A stretch of 49,132 nt of DNA from positions 1 through 49,132 of the forward strand of contig SFCB01000006.1 of the NCBI GenBank assembly GCA_004367505.1. The letters are read 5' to 3'. The notes below the pieces were generated by a model. The model had not been told where the DNA came from. It ran no database searches and saw only the letters and a program-made list of their open reading frames with translations. Within the stretch, counting starts at the first letter, position 1; each line of letters starts with the position of its first letter. Source of the stretch: Chloroflexi bacterium OHK40. Lineage in GTDB: Bacteria; Chloroflexota; Chloroflexia; Chloroflexales; Chloroflexaceae. The position numbers were made by a program, and so were the translations under genes. Of the stretch, positions 41,371 to 49,065 are shown piece by piece.

Positions 41371-43071
41371 CTACAACTGAGGCCTTTCGCCTGCCGCAAC
41401 GCGCGCATGCTGCGCAGCAAGATGGCGGCCCTCCGCGGTTTCAGCGCCAAGCGCAAAGGAGATGAGCCGGAGCGCCTCCTGCAACGCGACCCGCGCTGCC
41501 TCCGGCTGGCCCTGCGCCCAGGCGATCCAGGCCTGCGCCTCGAGCAGACGCGCGCGGAGTCGATGGCGCGTATCGTTGGGGTCGCTGGAGCGATCGGGGT
41601 ACATGGCCTGAAACGCCGGGTTGTCGAGCGACCCGGCCGCCCAGGCAATCAACGCCGCCGCTCGCACAACGCCGCCCTCCCGCAACTCCAGCCGGGCCAG
41701 CTCGACCCACGCCACCAGCAGAAAATCCACCGTCATCAGCAGATAGTCCAGGTCGTCCGCGTTGGCCTCGCCCCAGGCGACGATCGCCTCCAGCCCGCCT
41801 CGCGCCGTCGCCACCTTATCGGCGGCGAGCGCGAGGCGCGATTCCAGGTACACGGCCTTCCACTGCTCGATCGGGTCATCCTCCCCGTCGACCGCCTCAT
41901 GCACCAGCCGAAGCACCCGCTGCGCAGTCGCCTGGTCGCCTTGCTCCAACGCCGTGGCGACCGCCAGCTCCGCGACCACCCAGTGCATCGCGCTCGTCAT
42001 CCCGAGCGGCGCGCTCGCTGACCCGAACAGGAGGTCGAGGTCATCCAGGTCGACCTGCAACCGCAGCTCGAAGGAGCGGGCGTAGCCGATCGCGGCGGTG
42101 TCGAGCATGCCCGCGTCGTGCGACACCTTCGCCAGCCCGTAAAGGTCGTTTGCCAGCCAGGGGATCATGTCGGGGTCGATCTCCGCGAAGACCAGGTCAA
42201 GCACGGCGCAGCCCTGGGTCATGTAGTGGCGGAGCAGGTCGCGGTCGGGGCTGACCGTCGCGTAGTAGTCCGCGCAGAGCAGGGCCAGGCCCATCGCGTT
42301 CGTGGTGGCCCGCGGCAGCGCCCGGTCGGTGACGTGACGCAGGTGCGGCTCCATGCGCTGGAGCGTTTCCGTCTGGCTTGCGTCGAAGAGCGAGGGGACG
42401 ACCGCGAGCAGCGCCTGTTCGGCGAGGGCCTGGCCGACGCGCAGCGCGTTCATGCTGTCGGCTGGCTGGAAGCGCTTGTCAAGCATCAGCGAGCTGTCGG
42501 AAAGGGGCACGAGGATGCCCGCGTCAAGGAGGTGCTCGACGCATGCTTCGGCGAGCAGGAAGCCGGGACGCGGGAAGCGGCGGTGCAGCGGAAGTGCGGC
42601 CCTGAACGCCGGCTGGTCCTCCTGGATGACATCGTCGTCCTCGTCGTCCTCGTCGTCCTCGTCGGCGTGTCGCGTTGCGACAGCGCTCACCGCGTAGAGC
42701 AGCTCACGTTGGATGGGTGCGCCGGGGGCGAAGTGCAGGGCGGCCGCGAGCGTGCCGAGGCTGACCCCGGTCAGATTGATGCCGTGCTCGTCGTCGTCGA
42801 ACAACTCGTCGATCGCCAGCTCGCGACCGGTCTCCAGTTCCTCTTCCAGCAGCTCCCCGATCAGCAGCTCCAGGTTTGCCGCCGAGATCACGGCATCATC
42901 GGCGGTGTAGGCCTGTCGCCCTCGGGCTTCTCGCTGCCGCACCACCGCGTAGGGCTGCTCGTCATCGTCTGCGAGCCGCACGAGCTCATACCCGCGGGTT
43001 TCCACCAGCACACGACGGAGTGCACGACCGATCTGCTCGTCTGAGAGTGTCGAGGTGTGGGCCTTGGGCAT
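41371..43071 (-). CDS. Unknown protein with TPR-like helical repeats and acidic run
   Basis: A 566-residue protein; ATG 43071 chosen because GGGGAG lies 7 nt upstream (ATG 43086 has only a weak site). The N-terminal ~110 residues are alpha/beta; then a run of Asp/Glu (DEDDEDDEDDD, ~150) encoded by a GTC/GAC-type microsatellite at 42630-42665; then ~400 residues of Ala/Leu-rich helices with tetratricopeptide-like spacing (GLAKVSHDAGMLDTAAIGYARSFELRL; ARLLEAQAWIAWAQGQPEAARVALQEALRL). No enzyme motif. Likely a protein-interaction scaffold; function unknown. Confidence 0.65.
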   Translation of the reverse strand: MPKAHTSTLSDEQIGRALRRVLVETRGYELVRLADDDEQPYAVVRQREARGRQAYTADDAVISAANLELLIGELLEEELETGRELAIDELFDDDEHGINLTGVSLGTLAAALHFAPGAPIQRELLYAVSAVATRHADEDDEDDEDDDVIQEDQPAFRAALPLHRRFPRPGFLLAEACVEHLLDAGILVPLSDSSLMLDKRFQPADSMNALRVGQALAEQALLAVVPSLFDASQTETLQRMEPHLRHVTDRALPRATTNAMGLALLCADYYATVSPDRDLLRHYMTQGCAVLDLVFAEIDPDMIPWLANDLYGLAKVSHDAGMLDTAAIGYARSFELRLQVDLDDLDLLFGSASAPLGMTSAMHWVVAELAVATALEQGDQATAQRVLRLVHEAVDGEDDPIEQWKAVYLESRLALAADKVATARGGLEAIVAWGEANADDLDYLLMTVDFLLVAWVELARLELREGGVVRAAALIAWAAGSLDNPAFQAMYPDRSSDPNDTRHRLRARLLEAQAWIAWAQGQPEAARVALQEALRLISFALGAETAEGRHLAAQHARVAAGERPQL

Positions 43072-43461
43072 CGGGCGGCTCCCCATTCTCTATATCCACG
43101 GCGGCGAACGATACCACGTAGTATAGCCGCATGCACGTGGTGCGAGCCACGAACACGGGTGAGTCGGCCCGCACAATGAGAAGCATCAGTGACGCTTGAG
43201 CGTTGCTTTGGTGGTGCCAGCCGCACATGGTTGCGGCTGGCTGTGCCCGAAGCCCGCGTCGAGCGGTCTCCGGCCACCCGCGCCGTTGCGCGGAGGATGT
43301 CCGCCGCCTGCGCCGGCGACGCTGCCGCGTGGCGCTTGAAAGGCTATTGCTCAAGCCGACGCAGCGAAGCGCAGTCGGCGGAGACGACCCTTCGTTGGCA
43401 GCGGCGAGTGATGGAGGCCACGCGCTCCTTCTACCTGCGGGCGGCCGGGTTCTGCCCTTGT

Positions 43462-43571
43462 CAGCCTGCCACACCCCACGGCGCTGGCGCAAGGGGCGCA
43501 CCGTCTTTCGGGTCCCTGCCCGAACAAGACTGGTGCGCCTGTTACCTTGCCGCCGGGCCGGGGGAGGCGGC
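43462..43571 (+). ncRNA. Structured leader element, copy 2 (upstream of a small acidic gene)
   Basis: A 110-nt paralogue of 37356-37467. Pairings are: TGCC with GGCA, CCCC with GGGG, GCAAGG with CCTTGC, GGCGCACC with GGTGCGCC (8 perfect pairs), GTCTT with AAGAC, and TCGGG with CCCGA, forming one long interrupted rod. Similarity continues into the ACCGAG-ATG context of both downstream genes. It is 49 nt upstream of ATG 43621. Confidence 0.68.
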
Positions 43572-43620
43572 ACTCGAGGGCCACGAACCGACGGACCGCC
43601 GTAGGACAAGGAGGACCGAG

Positions 43621-43908
43621 ATGGCCACCAGCCGCACCGCCCCCGCCCTCGACGACGAACCGCTCTCCGACGCCGACCGCGCCGCCATCGAACGGGCGCT
43701 GAGGGAGCCCGGCATCAGCCTGAGCGCCGACGAGCTCGCCGCCCTCCTCCAGGCCGGCGGCGACGACGAGGTTCGCGACCTCATCGCTGCCGGCCGCGTC
43801 GCTGAGGCGATCGGGGTAGCCAGGTTCAACCAGGCCGAGGCCACCTTCAACTGGGACGAGCCGCGTAACCGCCCGATGCTTGGCGGTGAAGACGAGCCGG
43901 AGGCCTGA
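43621..43908 (+). CDS. Small acidic protein of unknown function
   Basis: A 95-residue, strongly acidic, soluble protein; AAGGAGG lies upstream of the ATG. The central LSDADRAAIERALREPGISLSADELAALLQAGGDDEVRDLIAAGRVAEAIGVARF is helical; the C-terminus contains FNWDEPRNRPML. It shares with ssb a duplicated structured leader, so the two genes are probably controlled alike, which suggests an early-transfer role such as protecting entering DNA. Its negative charge is compatible with a DNA-mimic antirestriction protein, but no known family motif is seen. Confidence 0.65.
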   Translation: MATSRTAPALDDEPLSDADRAAIERALREPGISLSADELAALLQAGGDDEVRDLIAAGRVAEAIGVARFNQAEATFNWDEPRNRPMLGGEDEPEA

Positions 43909-43918
43909 CACACAGCAG

Positions 43919-43946
43919 CTGCCGGGCAGGGAGCCCCGCCCGGCAG
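43919..43946 (+). terminator. Hairpin terminator after the small acidic gene
   Basis: CTGCCGGGC and GCCCGGCAG, 9-bp stem with 10-nt loop, 11 bp after the stop codon and followed by TCCTCT. Confidence 0.65.
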
Positions 43947-44001
43947 TCCTCTACCCCTCACTATGTGCAAGCCCGCGCTGGATAACCGCCTGGCCCTTGC
44001 C

Positions 44002-44391
44002 CTACGCGCCCACCTCCCGCGCCTCCAGCCTTTGGTCGAGAAACCCCCGCACACAAGCAACAAGGGCATCGAGCTGGAACGGCTTTGCCAGCGTGCCCTC
44101 GACCCCAAGCTCACCGGCCTCAGTATGAACAGTTGAGCTCGCGCTCATCAGAACGACGGGAACCGACGATAGTGCCCAGGAGCGACCCACCACCGCAAGC
44201 ACCGCACCCGCGTCGCAGTCGCCAAGGTGACGGTCGAGGAGGACCAGCTTTGGGATGAGAGGTGAAGCCATCGCTGCTCGCCCGCAGGACAGACTAACCA
44301 CATCGTAGCCCTCGTCGATCAGCGTTTCCATAACCAGCTCGCGGATGGCAGCGTCGTCTTCGACCACCAGAACGTCCGGACGGTAACCCAT
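44002..44391 (-). CDS. Stand-alone receiver-domain (CheY-like) protein
   Basis: A 129-residue protein consisting only of a receiver domain: VLVVEDDAAIRELV (acidic pair at the start), phosphoacceptor Asp in LVLLDRHLGDCDAG, Ser switch in VVLMSASS, and Lys in GTLAKPFQLDALV. ATG 44391 is chosen as the point where the domain begins; AGG lies 7 nt upstream. No kinase is adjacent, so the partner is elsewhere. It is divergent from the unknown gene at 44950 across 550 bp that includes an AT-richer stretch (~44455-44545). Confidence 0.82.
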   Translation of the reverse strand: MGYRPDVLVVEDDAAIRELVMETLIDEGYDVVSLSCGRAAMASPLIPKLVLLDRHLGDCDAGAVLAVVGRSWALSSVPVVLMSASSTVHTEAGELGVEGTLAKPFQLDALVACVRGFLDQRLEAREVGA

Positions 44392-44623
44392 GGGATGCAC
44401 CTGTTTCTGTGCTTCCGGCCGCGATACGCGAGCGAGAGAGCGTGAAGCAAAGGACAAGAGCGCGAAGGGAAAAAGTCTACATTTCGTTGCAATTTCTGTG
44501 CCTATCATGGGCAAACCATTGTAAACGTACTATCTCGCTCCGTTCGTCTTCGGGAAACCGAACCAAGGCACAAGCAGCGAGGTGCACAGGCGGGCCAGGC
44601 CCGCCGAGCCGGGCGTTGTGGAG

Positions 44624-44672
44624 GGGCAGGGCGGCGCCCCTGGCCGGAGGCTGGCGTGTCGCCGCCCTGCCC
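44624..44672 (+). repeat. Long GC-rich inverted repeat in a divergent gap
   Basis: GGGCAGGGCGGCG and CGCCGCCCTGCCC form a perfect 13-bp stem with a 23-nt loop, 277 bp upstream of the gene at 44950. A smaller hairpin, GGCGGGC-CAG-GCCCGCC, lies just before it. The 435-bp gap otherwise has no supported gene; this may be a leader structure analogous to those at 37356 and 43462, or a transcription stop. Confidence 0.55.
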
Positions 44673-44949
44673 GCCGTCGCGTGCGATGGTCGCGCAAGTA
44701 CTGACAACCTTCCCCTCGCACGCCTCGCCCGACGAGGTGGAAGGCGCTGCAGCAGCGTGCCCCAGCGTACCACCTTGCGCCTCGCTCGCCGGCGCGGCCG
44801 CGCTGCGTCCTCGGGGCTACCCACAATGACATCTGGTGGAAGCCCCGCTCCTGGCGCGGCTCGGGCCGGCGGCTCGGGAAGCGCGGCGGTGGTGGCCTCG
44901 GGCACCTGCCGCGGCGTCGGGCCGTGGTACGAACCTGAAGGAGACCGCG

Positions 44950-45864
44950 ATGAACGTGCGCTACACGTTGAAGGAGCTGCGCGACCTGGCCGTGAACGAG
45001 ACCGGCTTCTGCGTCGGCGTCTACTGGCGGAGCGTGACCGGGTCCTGCGTGCCGGAGGGGATGGTCAGCGCGAACTGCCGGCTGGCCTACGTGCTTTTCT
45101 CCGGCTTCGCACCCGCCTACCGCTTCTACGATCTGCTCACCCGCAAACAGGCCGACCGACTCCCCCGCCACAAGATCCGCCTCGTCGAGGTCGCGCACAC
45201 CGGGCAGCGCATGGTCGGCGTCGCCGTGGTCGCCGTGATGAGCCCCAACCGCGCACGAGCAGAGGGTTTGGAGCGAGCACCGGACCATCACCGGCAGCCG
45301 GGCTACCAGCGTTTCTTCCAGGCCCAGGCGCTCCGCACAAGCCAGAGCCCGGCCTGGTGGGAGCATGAGCTGGGCGACACCTTCGGCGACGACACCCCCG
45401 AGGTGCAGGAGTTCCAGCCAGGCCGCGAGTACGCCGAGCGGCAGGCTGATGAGGAGACCGAGCACATACTCGACCGGCTCGAGGCCGAGTACGACGAGAA
45501 GCTCTGGTGGTACGGCACGCCCGGCCGGCGCACCAAGTACCCGCCGGCGCTTGGCAGCGTCCAGGAGCTGTTCGCCTACGCCAGAAAGCAGGAGCTCGAC
45601 CCCGAGGAGTTCGCCCGCCGCAACCGTGAGCGCCAAAGCGAGCAGTGGCTCAGCGAGCAGCACGCCCGCGACCGGAGTCACCAGCAGGAGCTCGACGCCG
45701 ACCAGGCCGAGGTGAGCGCGGCGCTGTGCACGACCCGGCGCGGCCGCAGGCACGCCGACGACCAGGGCTGGCTCGCGACCGAGCAGACGCTGCGGGCGCG
45801 CAAGGGGCTCAAACACCTCTACCGCGACGCCGCACCGCGCCCGCGCCGCCCACGCGAGGCCTAG
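44950..45864 (+). CDS. Unknown protein, helical C-terminus
   Basis: A 304-residue soluble protein, ATG after GAAGGAG. Residues 1-100 are alpha/beta with three Cys (FCVGVYWRSVTGSCVPEGMVSANC); residues 140-300 are highly charged and helical, rich in Glu/Arg, with coiled-coil potential (EYAERQADEETEHILDRLEAEYDEKLWWYG; RRNRERQSEQWLSEQHARDRSHQQELDADQ). I do not recognise the family. It ends just before a strong hairpin terminator and stands alone as a transcription unit. Confidence 0.62.
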   Translation: MNVRYTLKELRDLAVNETGFCVGVYWRSVTGSCVPEGMVSANCRLAYVLFSGFAPAYRFYDLLTRKQADRLPRHKIRLVEVAHTGQRMVGVAVVAVMSPNRARAEGLERAPDHHRQPGYQRFFQAQALRTSQSPAWWEHELGDTFGDDTPEVQEFQPGREYAERQADEETEHILDRLEAEYDEKLWWYGTPGRRTKYPPALGSVQELFAYARKQELDPEEFARRNRERQSEQWLSEQHARDRSHQQELDADQAEVSAALCTTRRGRRHADDQGWLATEQTLRARKGLKHLYRDAAPRPRRPREA

Positions 45865-45888
45865 CGCGGCTCTGTCGGCTTGCTCGTC

Positions 45889-45917
45889 TGGCCCACGGGG
45901 GTCTTCCCCGTGGGCCA
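45889..45917 (+). terminator. Hairpin terminator
   Basis: TGGCCCACGGGG and CCCCGTGGGCCA, a perfect 12-bp stem with a 5-nt loop, 25 bp downstream of the preceding stop codon. Confidence 0.78.
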
Positions 45918-46322
45918 TCGTCGTGAAATCTGTGCGCGCTCGCCTCGCGCCAGTGCCGCCCCCGCTCCGGCAACCCATCGCGATGGGCGGAAGGGCGGCA
46001 GCGCGGTGGATCCTTCGGATACACCTGTCGAGCGTTCAGTGGTGCCTGGCCGCTGCGTATGCGCCGTGTCCGCCCTTCTTTCCTAGCACACGACTCGTCG
46101 TGTGATCGGGCGCGCCGCCCTGCGGGCGTGGTGTGGCGGTGAACGGCGCGGCGGGTGGGGCGCTGATGTTCACCGGGGCTCCCGCTCGGCTGGTTCCGCA
46201 CCACTCTACCAGCCGGCGCCCGAGCGCAATATCAATCGCCGCTGCCCGGCGACAAGTCTTGCGCCCGGCCTGGCCTGGCTGGTGACGCGCGGGCAGAACC
46301 GCCGAGCAGAAAGGAGCCCGCG
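45918..46322 (+). other. Gap before a block of small genes
   Basis: About 400 bp with no supported gene. It includes GC-rich, potentially folded sequence (~46100-46290) just ahead of a strongly ribosome-site-tagged small gene, so it probably holds the promoter and leader of that block. Confidence 0.4.
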
Positions 46323-46493
46323 ATGACCACCACGACCCAGCGCCCCACCGCCACCGCTGAGCGTCTCGCCGCCCTCACCGAGCTCGCCCGCGAGCGCGAC
46401 GACGAGCCCGACCTCGACTACCCCGAGCTGGTCGTGCTGCTGGAGACCGAGGCCCGCCGCGAGCGGCTCCGCCGGCAGCGCCGGCGGGCGTAG
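46323..46493 (+). CDS. Very small protein (56 aa), unknown
   Basis: ATG 46323 has AAAGGAG 6 nt upstream. The peptide starts MTTTTQRPTATAERL, is helical and charged (ELARERDDEPDLDYPELVVLLETEARRERL) and ends in a basic cluster RRQRRRA. Codon use matches neighbours (strong G/C in third positions). The acidic-then-basic layout suggests a small nucleic-acid- or protein-binding adaptor, but nothing more can be said. Confidence 0.62.
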   Translation: MTTTTQRPTATAERLAALTELARERDDEPDLDYPELVVLLETEARRERLRRQRRRA

Positions 46494-46661
46494 CACAACT
46501 GACCATCGCTATCGCGGTGCTCCTGGGCAACCAGGGGCGCCGTTTTCGCGCGTCACACCCAGCAAAGCCAGAACCGAGGCGGCAACCTGGCCAGGAAGCT
46601 ACCGCACTTCGTGCGGTGCCAAAGGGGGGAGCCTCAGACAGATACAAGGAGGGAGGAGCAC

Positions 46662-46883
46662 ATGGCGGCATCAACCGGCAGCGACGCGCCGCAGCCCGAG
46701 GGCCAATCCCACCCGGCACGGAGGGGGCGAGCGGCCCAGCACAGGCGGCCCCACCGTCCGGAAAGCCAGGAGGGGCCAGGCAACGAGACCGGCTTCTGGG
46801 CTCAGCTGGAGGAGCGCGAGGAGGGCCGGCTCGCCCTGGAGGCCGATCATCTCTTTGATACCAGCTACCCGTGGACGGCCTGA
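46662..46883 (+). CDS. Small hydrophilic protein (73 aa), unknown
   Basis: ATG 46662 lies 5 nt after GGAGGA. The N-terminal half is disordered and rich in Arg, Pro, Gln and His; the C-terminal half is acidic (GFWAQLEEREEGRLALEADHLFDTSYPW). No family recognised. First of three closely spaced small genes, each with a strong ribosome site, suggesting a cluster of element-specific accessory genes. Confidence 0.55.
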   Translation: MAASTGSDAPQPEGQSHPARRGRAAQHRRPHRPESQEGPGNETGFWAQLEEREEGRLALEADHLFDTSYPWTA

Positions 46884-46915
46884 TCGTCCAGAGCACCACG
46901 ACGGAGGAGCGTGAG

Positions 46916-47335
46916 ATGGAAGTGGAGACCGACACGCTGCCCGAGGCGGCCTCGCCCTACGCACAGTGGGAGGCGGGGGAGCTGAGCGCCCGCGACGCGG
47001 CGACGGCGATCGCCGAGGAGCTGATCGAGGTGATCGAGCCGGCGGAGCAGGCGCTGGAGCAGCGCAAGAAGGCCCGGCGCGAGGAGCTGGGCACGCTGCT
47101 GATCCGGGTCGGCGAGCCTTTGGAGGTGCTGGGGCGTGTGACCCGCTGGGTCGAGCCGACCACCGCCGAGACGGCCAACGTCAAGAAGCTGCGGGCGCTC
47201 ATCATTGAGCTCCGCGACCAATGCAGCCCGGCCCTTGATGGCATCGCCGGCCGCATCGAGGCCTGCATCACCGCTGGCGACCGACGCGGCTACCCACTGA
47301 TTGAGCCACCACCCCGACCCCGGCGGTCTTCGTAG
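46916..47335 (+). CDS. Unknown helical protein (139 aa)
   Basis: ATG 46916 chosen because GGAGG lies 8 nt upstream; an in-frame GTG at 46871 would overlap the previous gene and lacks a site. The protein is mostly helical with a coiled-coil-like stretch (IAEELIEVIEPAEQALEQRKKARREELGTLLIRV, ~40-75) and a Pro/Arg-rich tail. The first ~20 residues are acidic. Function unknown; it lies in the block of small accessory genes. Confidence 0.6.
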   Translation: MEVETDTLPEAASPYAQWEAGELSARDAATAIAEELIEVIEPAEQALEQRKKARREELGTLLIRVGEPLEVLGRVTRWVEPTTAETANVKKLRALIIELRDQCSPALDGIAGRIEACITAGDRRGYPLIEPPPRPRRSS

Positions 47336-47457
47336 GAGCCCAAGCGGCAGCAAGGCTGACAGTCAGTTTACGGCATCTCAACGCCTTGTGACAGCCATTG
47401 ACGCAGGGCGTTTGTATGATGTATGTGGAACGGATGAGCGACACAAAGGAGGCGACG

Positions 47458-47832
47458 ATGAGCACGACGACGAGCGGCGAGCTGGCCCGGGCGTGGGCGG
47501 AGCGGGTGCGGGAAGGGGCGTTCAGCCCGGCAGTGGCCGGCACGCGGGAGGTACGGGTCTTCGGCCAGGCTGGCGACGCCCCAGTGGTGTTCCCGCAGCT
47601 GCGGGCGCTCCAGCCGGGCGAGACGCCGGAGCTGGTGATCGAGCTGTTGGAGCCCGACGAGCGCTGGGCGCTCCAGCACGCCGAGCGGGTCGTCACCACC
47701 CACCAGCAGGCCGGGCGGCTCACCGCCGAGGTGCAGCGCGGCCGCGCCGACGGCGAGGTCATCCCTGCCCTGCGCGTCGACCCGCTCAAGGCGACCGACA
47801 TTCTTATCCTCAACCAGATCACCGGCGGGTAG
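47458..47832 (+). CDS. Unknown small protein (124 aa)
   Basis: ATG 47458 has AAAGGAGG 5 nt upstream, better than upstream in-frame ATGs at 47398 and beyond. Residues ~30-75 are beta-rich (TREVRVFGQAGDAPVVFPQLRALQPGETPELVIELLEPDERW), followed by a helix and a C-terminal IPALRVDPLKATDILILNQITGG. No membrane segment or signal. Family not recognised. A hairpin terminator separates it from the SWIM protein gene. Confidence 0.6.
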   Translation: MSTTTSGELARAWAERVREGAFSPAVAGTREVRVFGQAGDAPVVFPQLRALQPGETPELVIELLEPDERWALQHAERVVTTHQQAGRLTAEVQRGRADGEVIPALRVDPLKATDILILNQITGG

Positions 47833-47840
47833 TAGCAGTA

Positions 47841-47874
47841 GCGGGCCGGGGTGCTGCTGAGCGCCCCGGCCCGC
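47841..47874 (+). terminator. Hairpin terminator or attenuator before the SWIM-protein gene
   Basis: GCGGGCCGGGG and CCCCGGCCCGC, a perfect 11-bp stem with 12-nt loop, 8 bp after the preceding stop and 16 bp before the next ATG; GAGGAGG follows immediately. Confidence 0.68.
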
Positions 47875-47890
47875 TTCGAGGAGGTGAACG

Positions 47891-49000
47891 ATGGCCCGCA
47901 GCCTGCGCAATGGCGACTTCGACCTCGTGCTGGCGATTCAGTCGCCGTCGAGCCCTGACCGCTGGTATCGCGTCCTTCTCGACCGCGCCAGGGCGCTCGC
48001 CGGCGAGACTGTGCTCTCCTGCGACTGCGTGGGATGGCGCCAGGACGCCAGGAACCTCGCTGCCCGCCGTGCGCTCGCCGCCGGCCGCAGCGACGCCAGC
48101 CTGCGCGTTCCCCGCGGCTGCAAGCACACCGATGCCGCCCAGGCCCTGCTCGGCTCGCCCTCGAGCGCCATTATGCCTCGCTTCCGCACCGACCACCCCT
48201 ATGTTGGGGCGACCCGTACTCGCTGGGCGCCGCTGCGCCAGTTCGTGCCCGAGGATGGCTGGGGCATCCAGGAGGCCCGTGTCTCTATCAGCGACGAGTC
48301 CTACCACCTGGTGCTTCTTCAGGCAACCGGCACCACTGGTACAACCGCGACCGCCGCCATTGCCTTCGCGTCATGCCACCCGGCCACGCTGGGCTCCCGG
48401 GCCGCACCGGTGGGCGACTGGGGCGGCTACACGATCGCCGCCTCGTTCTGCCGCCAGGCCGGCGTTCCGCTCGCCGGCGAGCCTCCGCTGCACTTTGCCG
48501 AGGAGCTTCCGACCAGGAGCACGGCGCGGCGAGCAGCGCCGCAGCCGGGCACGAGCACGCGCGAGATCCTTGCGATCGGCGACCAGCGCGACCTCGGCGA
48601 CGGGCGTACCCCGGCCCAGCGCGCTGAGATCACCCTGCGCCTCTTCCTCGGCCCCCAGCACGCGCTACTGGAGCGCCAGGGCTTTCTCGACGTGTCCAGT
48701 GGCCTCTACCCGGGCCGGGTCTACCGTCTCCGCCGCGATCCCCAGCGACGCTACGAGCGCCGCGTCCGTGTCTTTGAGTCCGGCCAATATCGGGCCGATT
48801 ACTGCATTGTGAGGGCACAAAGCGTCCCCGAAGCCGACCAGTTTATGAGCGTTTACTTCGGCCTGATCGCCGACGAGCGGCGCATCCTCTCCGTCGTACA
48901 GCGCGGCAACATCTTCAGCCCCCATAGCGACGGGCACGAGCACGAGACCGTACCAGCGGTGTGGCAGCCTCGTGCTGGTCAGGCAGCTGCGGCCGCGTAG
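47891..49000 (+). CDS. SWIM zinc-finger protein, unknown function
   Basis: A 369-residue protein; GAGGAGG lies just upstream of the ATG. The N-terminal domain contains a SWIM-type zinc-finger pattern, C-x-C (CDC, ~43-46) then C-x-H (CKH, ~77-79), spaced by ~30 residues, which in other proteins binds DNA or protein partners (transposases, SWI2/SNF2 partners). The rest (~100-369) is alpha/beta with an RRDPQRRYERRVRVFESGQYRADYCIVRAQ segment and no enzyme motif I can name. A nucleic-acid-linked role on the element is plausible. Confidence 0.65.
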   Translation: MARSLRNGDFDLVLAIQSPSSPDRWYRVLLDRARALAGETVLSCDCVGWRQDARNLAARRALAAGRSDASLRVPRGCKHTDAAQALLGSPSSAIMPRFRTDHPYVGATRTRWAPLRQFVPEDGWGIQEARVSISDESYHLVLLQATGTTGTTATAAIAFASCHPATLGSRAAPVGDWGGYTIAASFCRQAGVPLAGEPPLHFAEELPTRSTARRAAPQPGTSTREILAIGDQRDLGDGRTPAQRAEITLRLFLGPQHALLERQGFLDVSSGLYPGRVYRLRRDPQRRYERRVRVFESGQYRADYCIVRAQSVPEADQFMSVYFGLIADERRILSVVQRGNIFSPHSDGHEHETVPAVWQPRAGQAAAAA

Positions 49001-49065
49001 GCCTGAACGCGGAAGGGAAACAGGAGAGAGCAGCCTGATATGAAAAAGCTCGCCGGCAGGGGCCG

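Noticed and set aside
42630-42665. Short tandem repeat as a CRISPR-like array
   Set aside because: Trinucleotide repeats in a coding frame, no spacers; it encodes an acidic run. No CRISPR array was found in the window.
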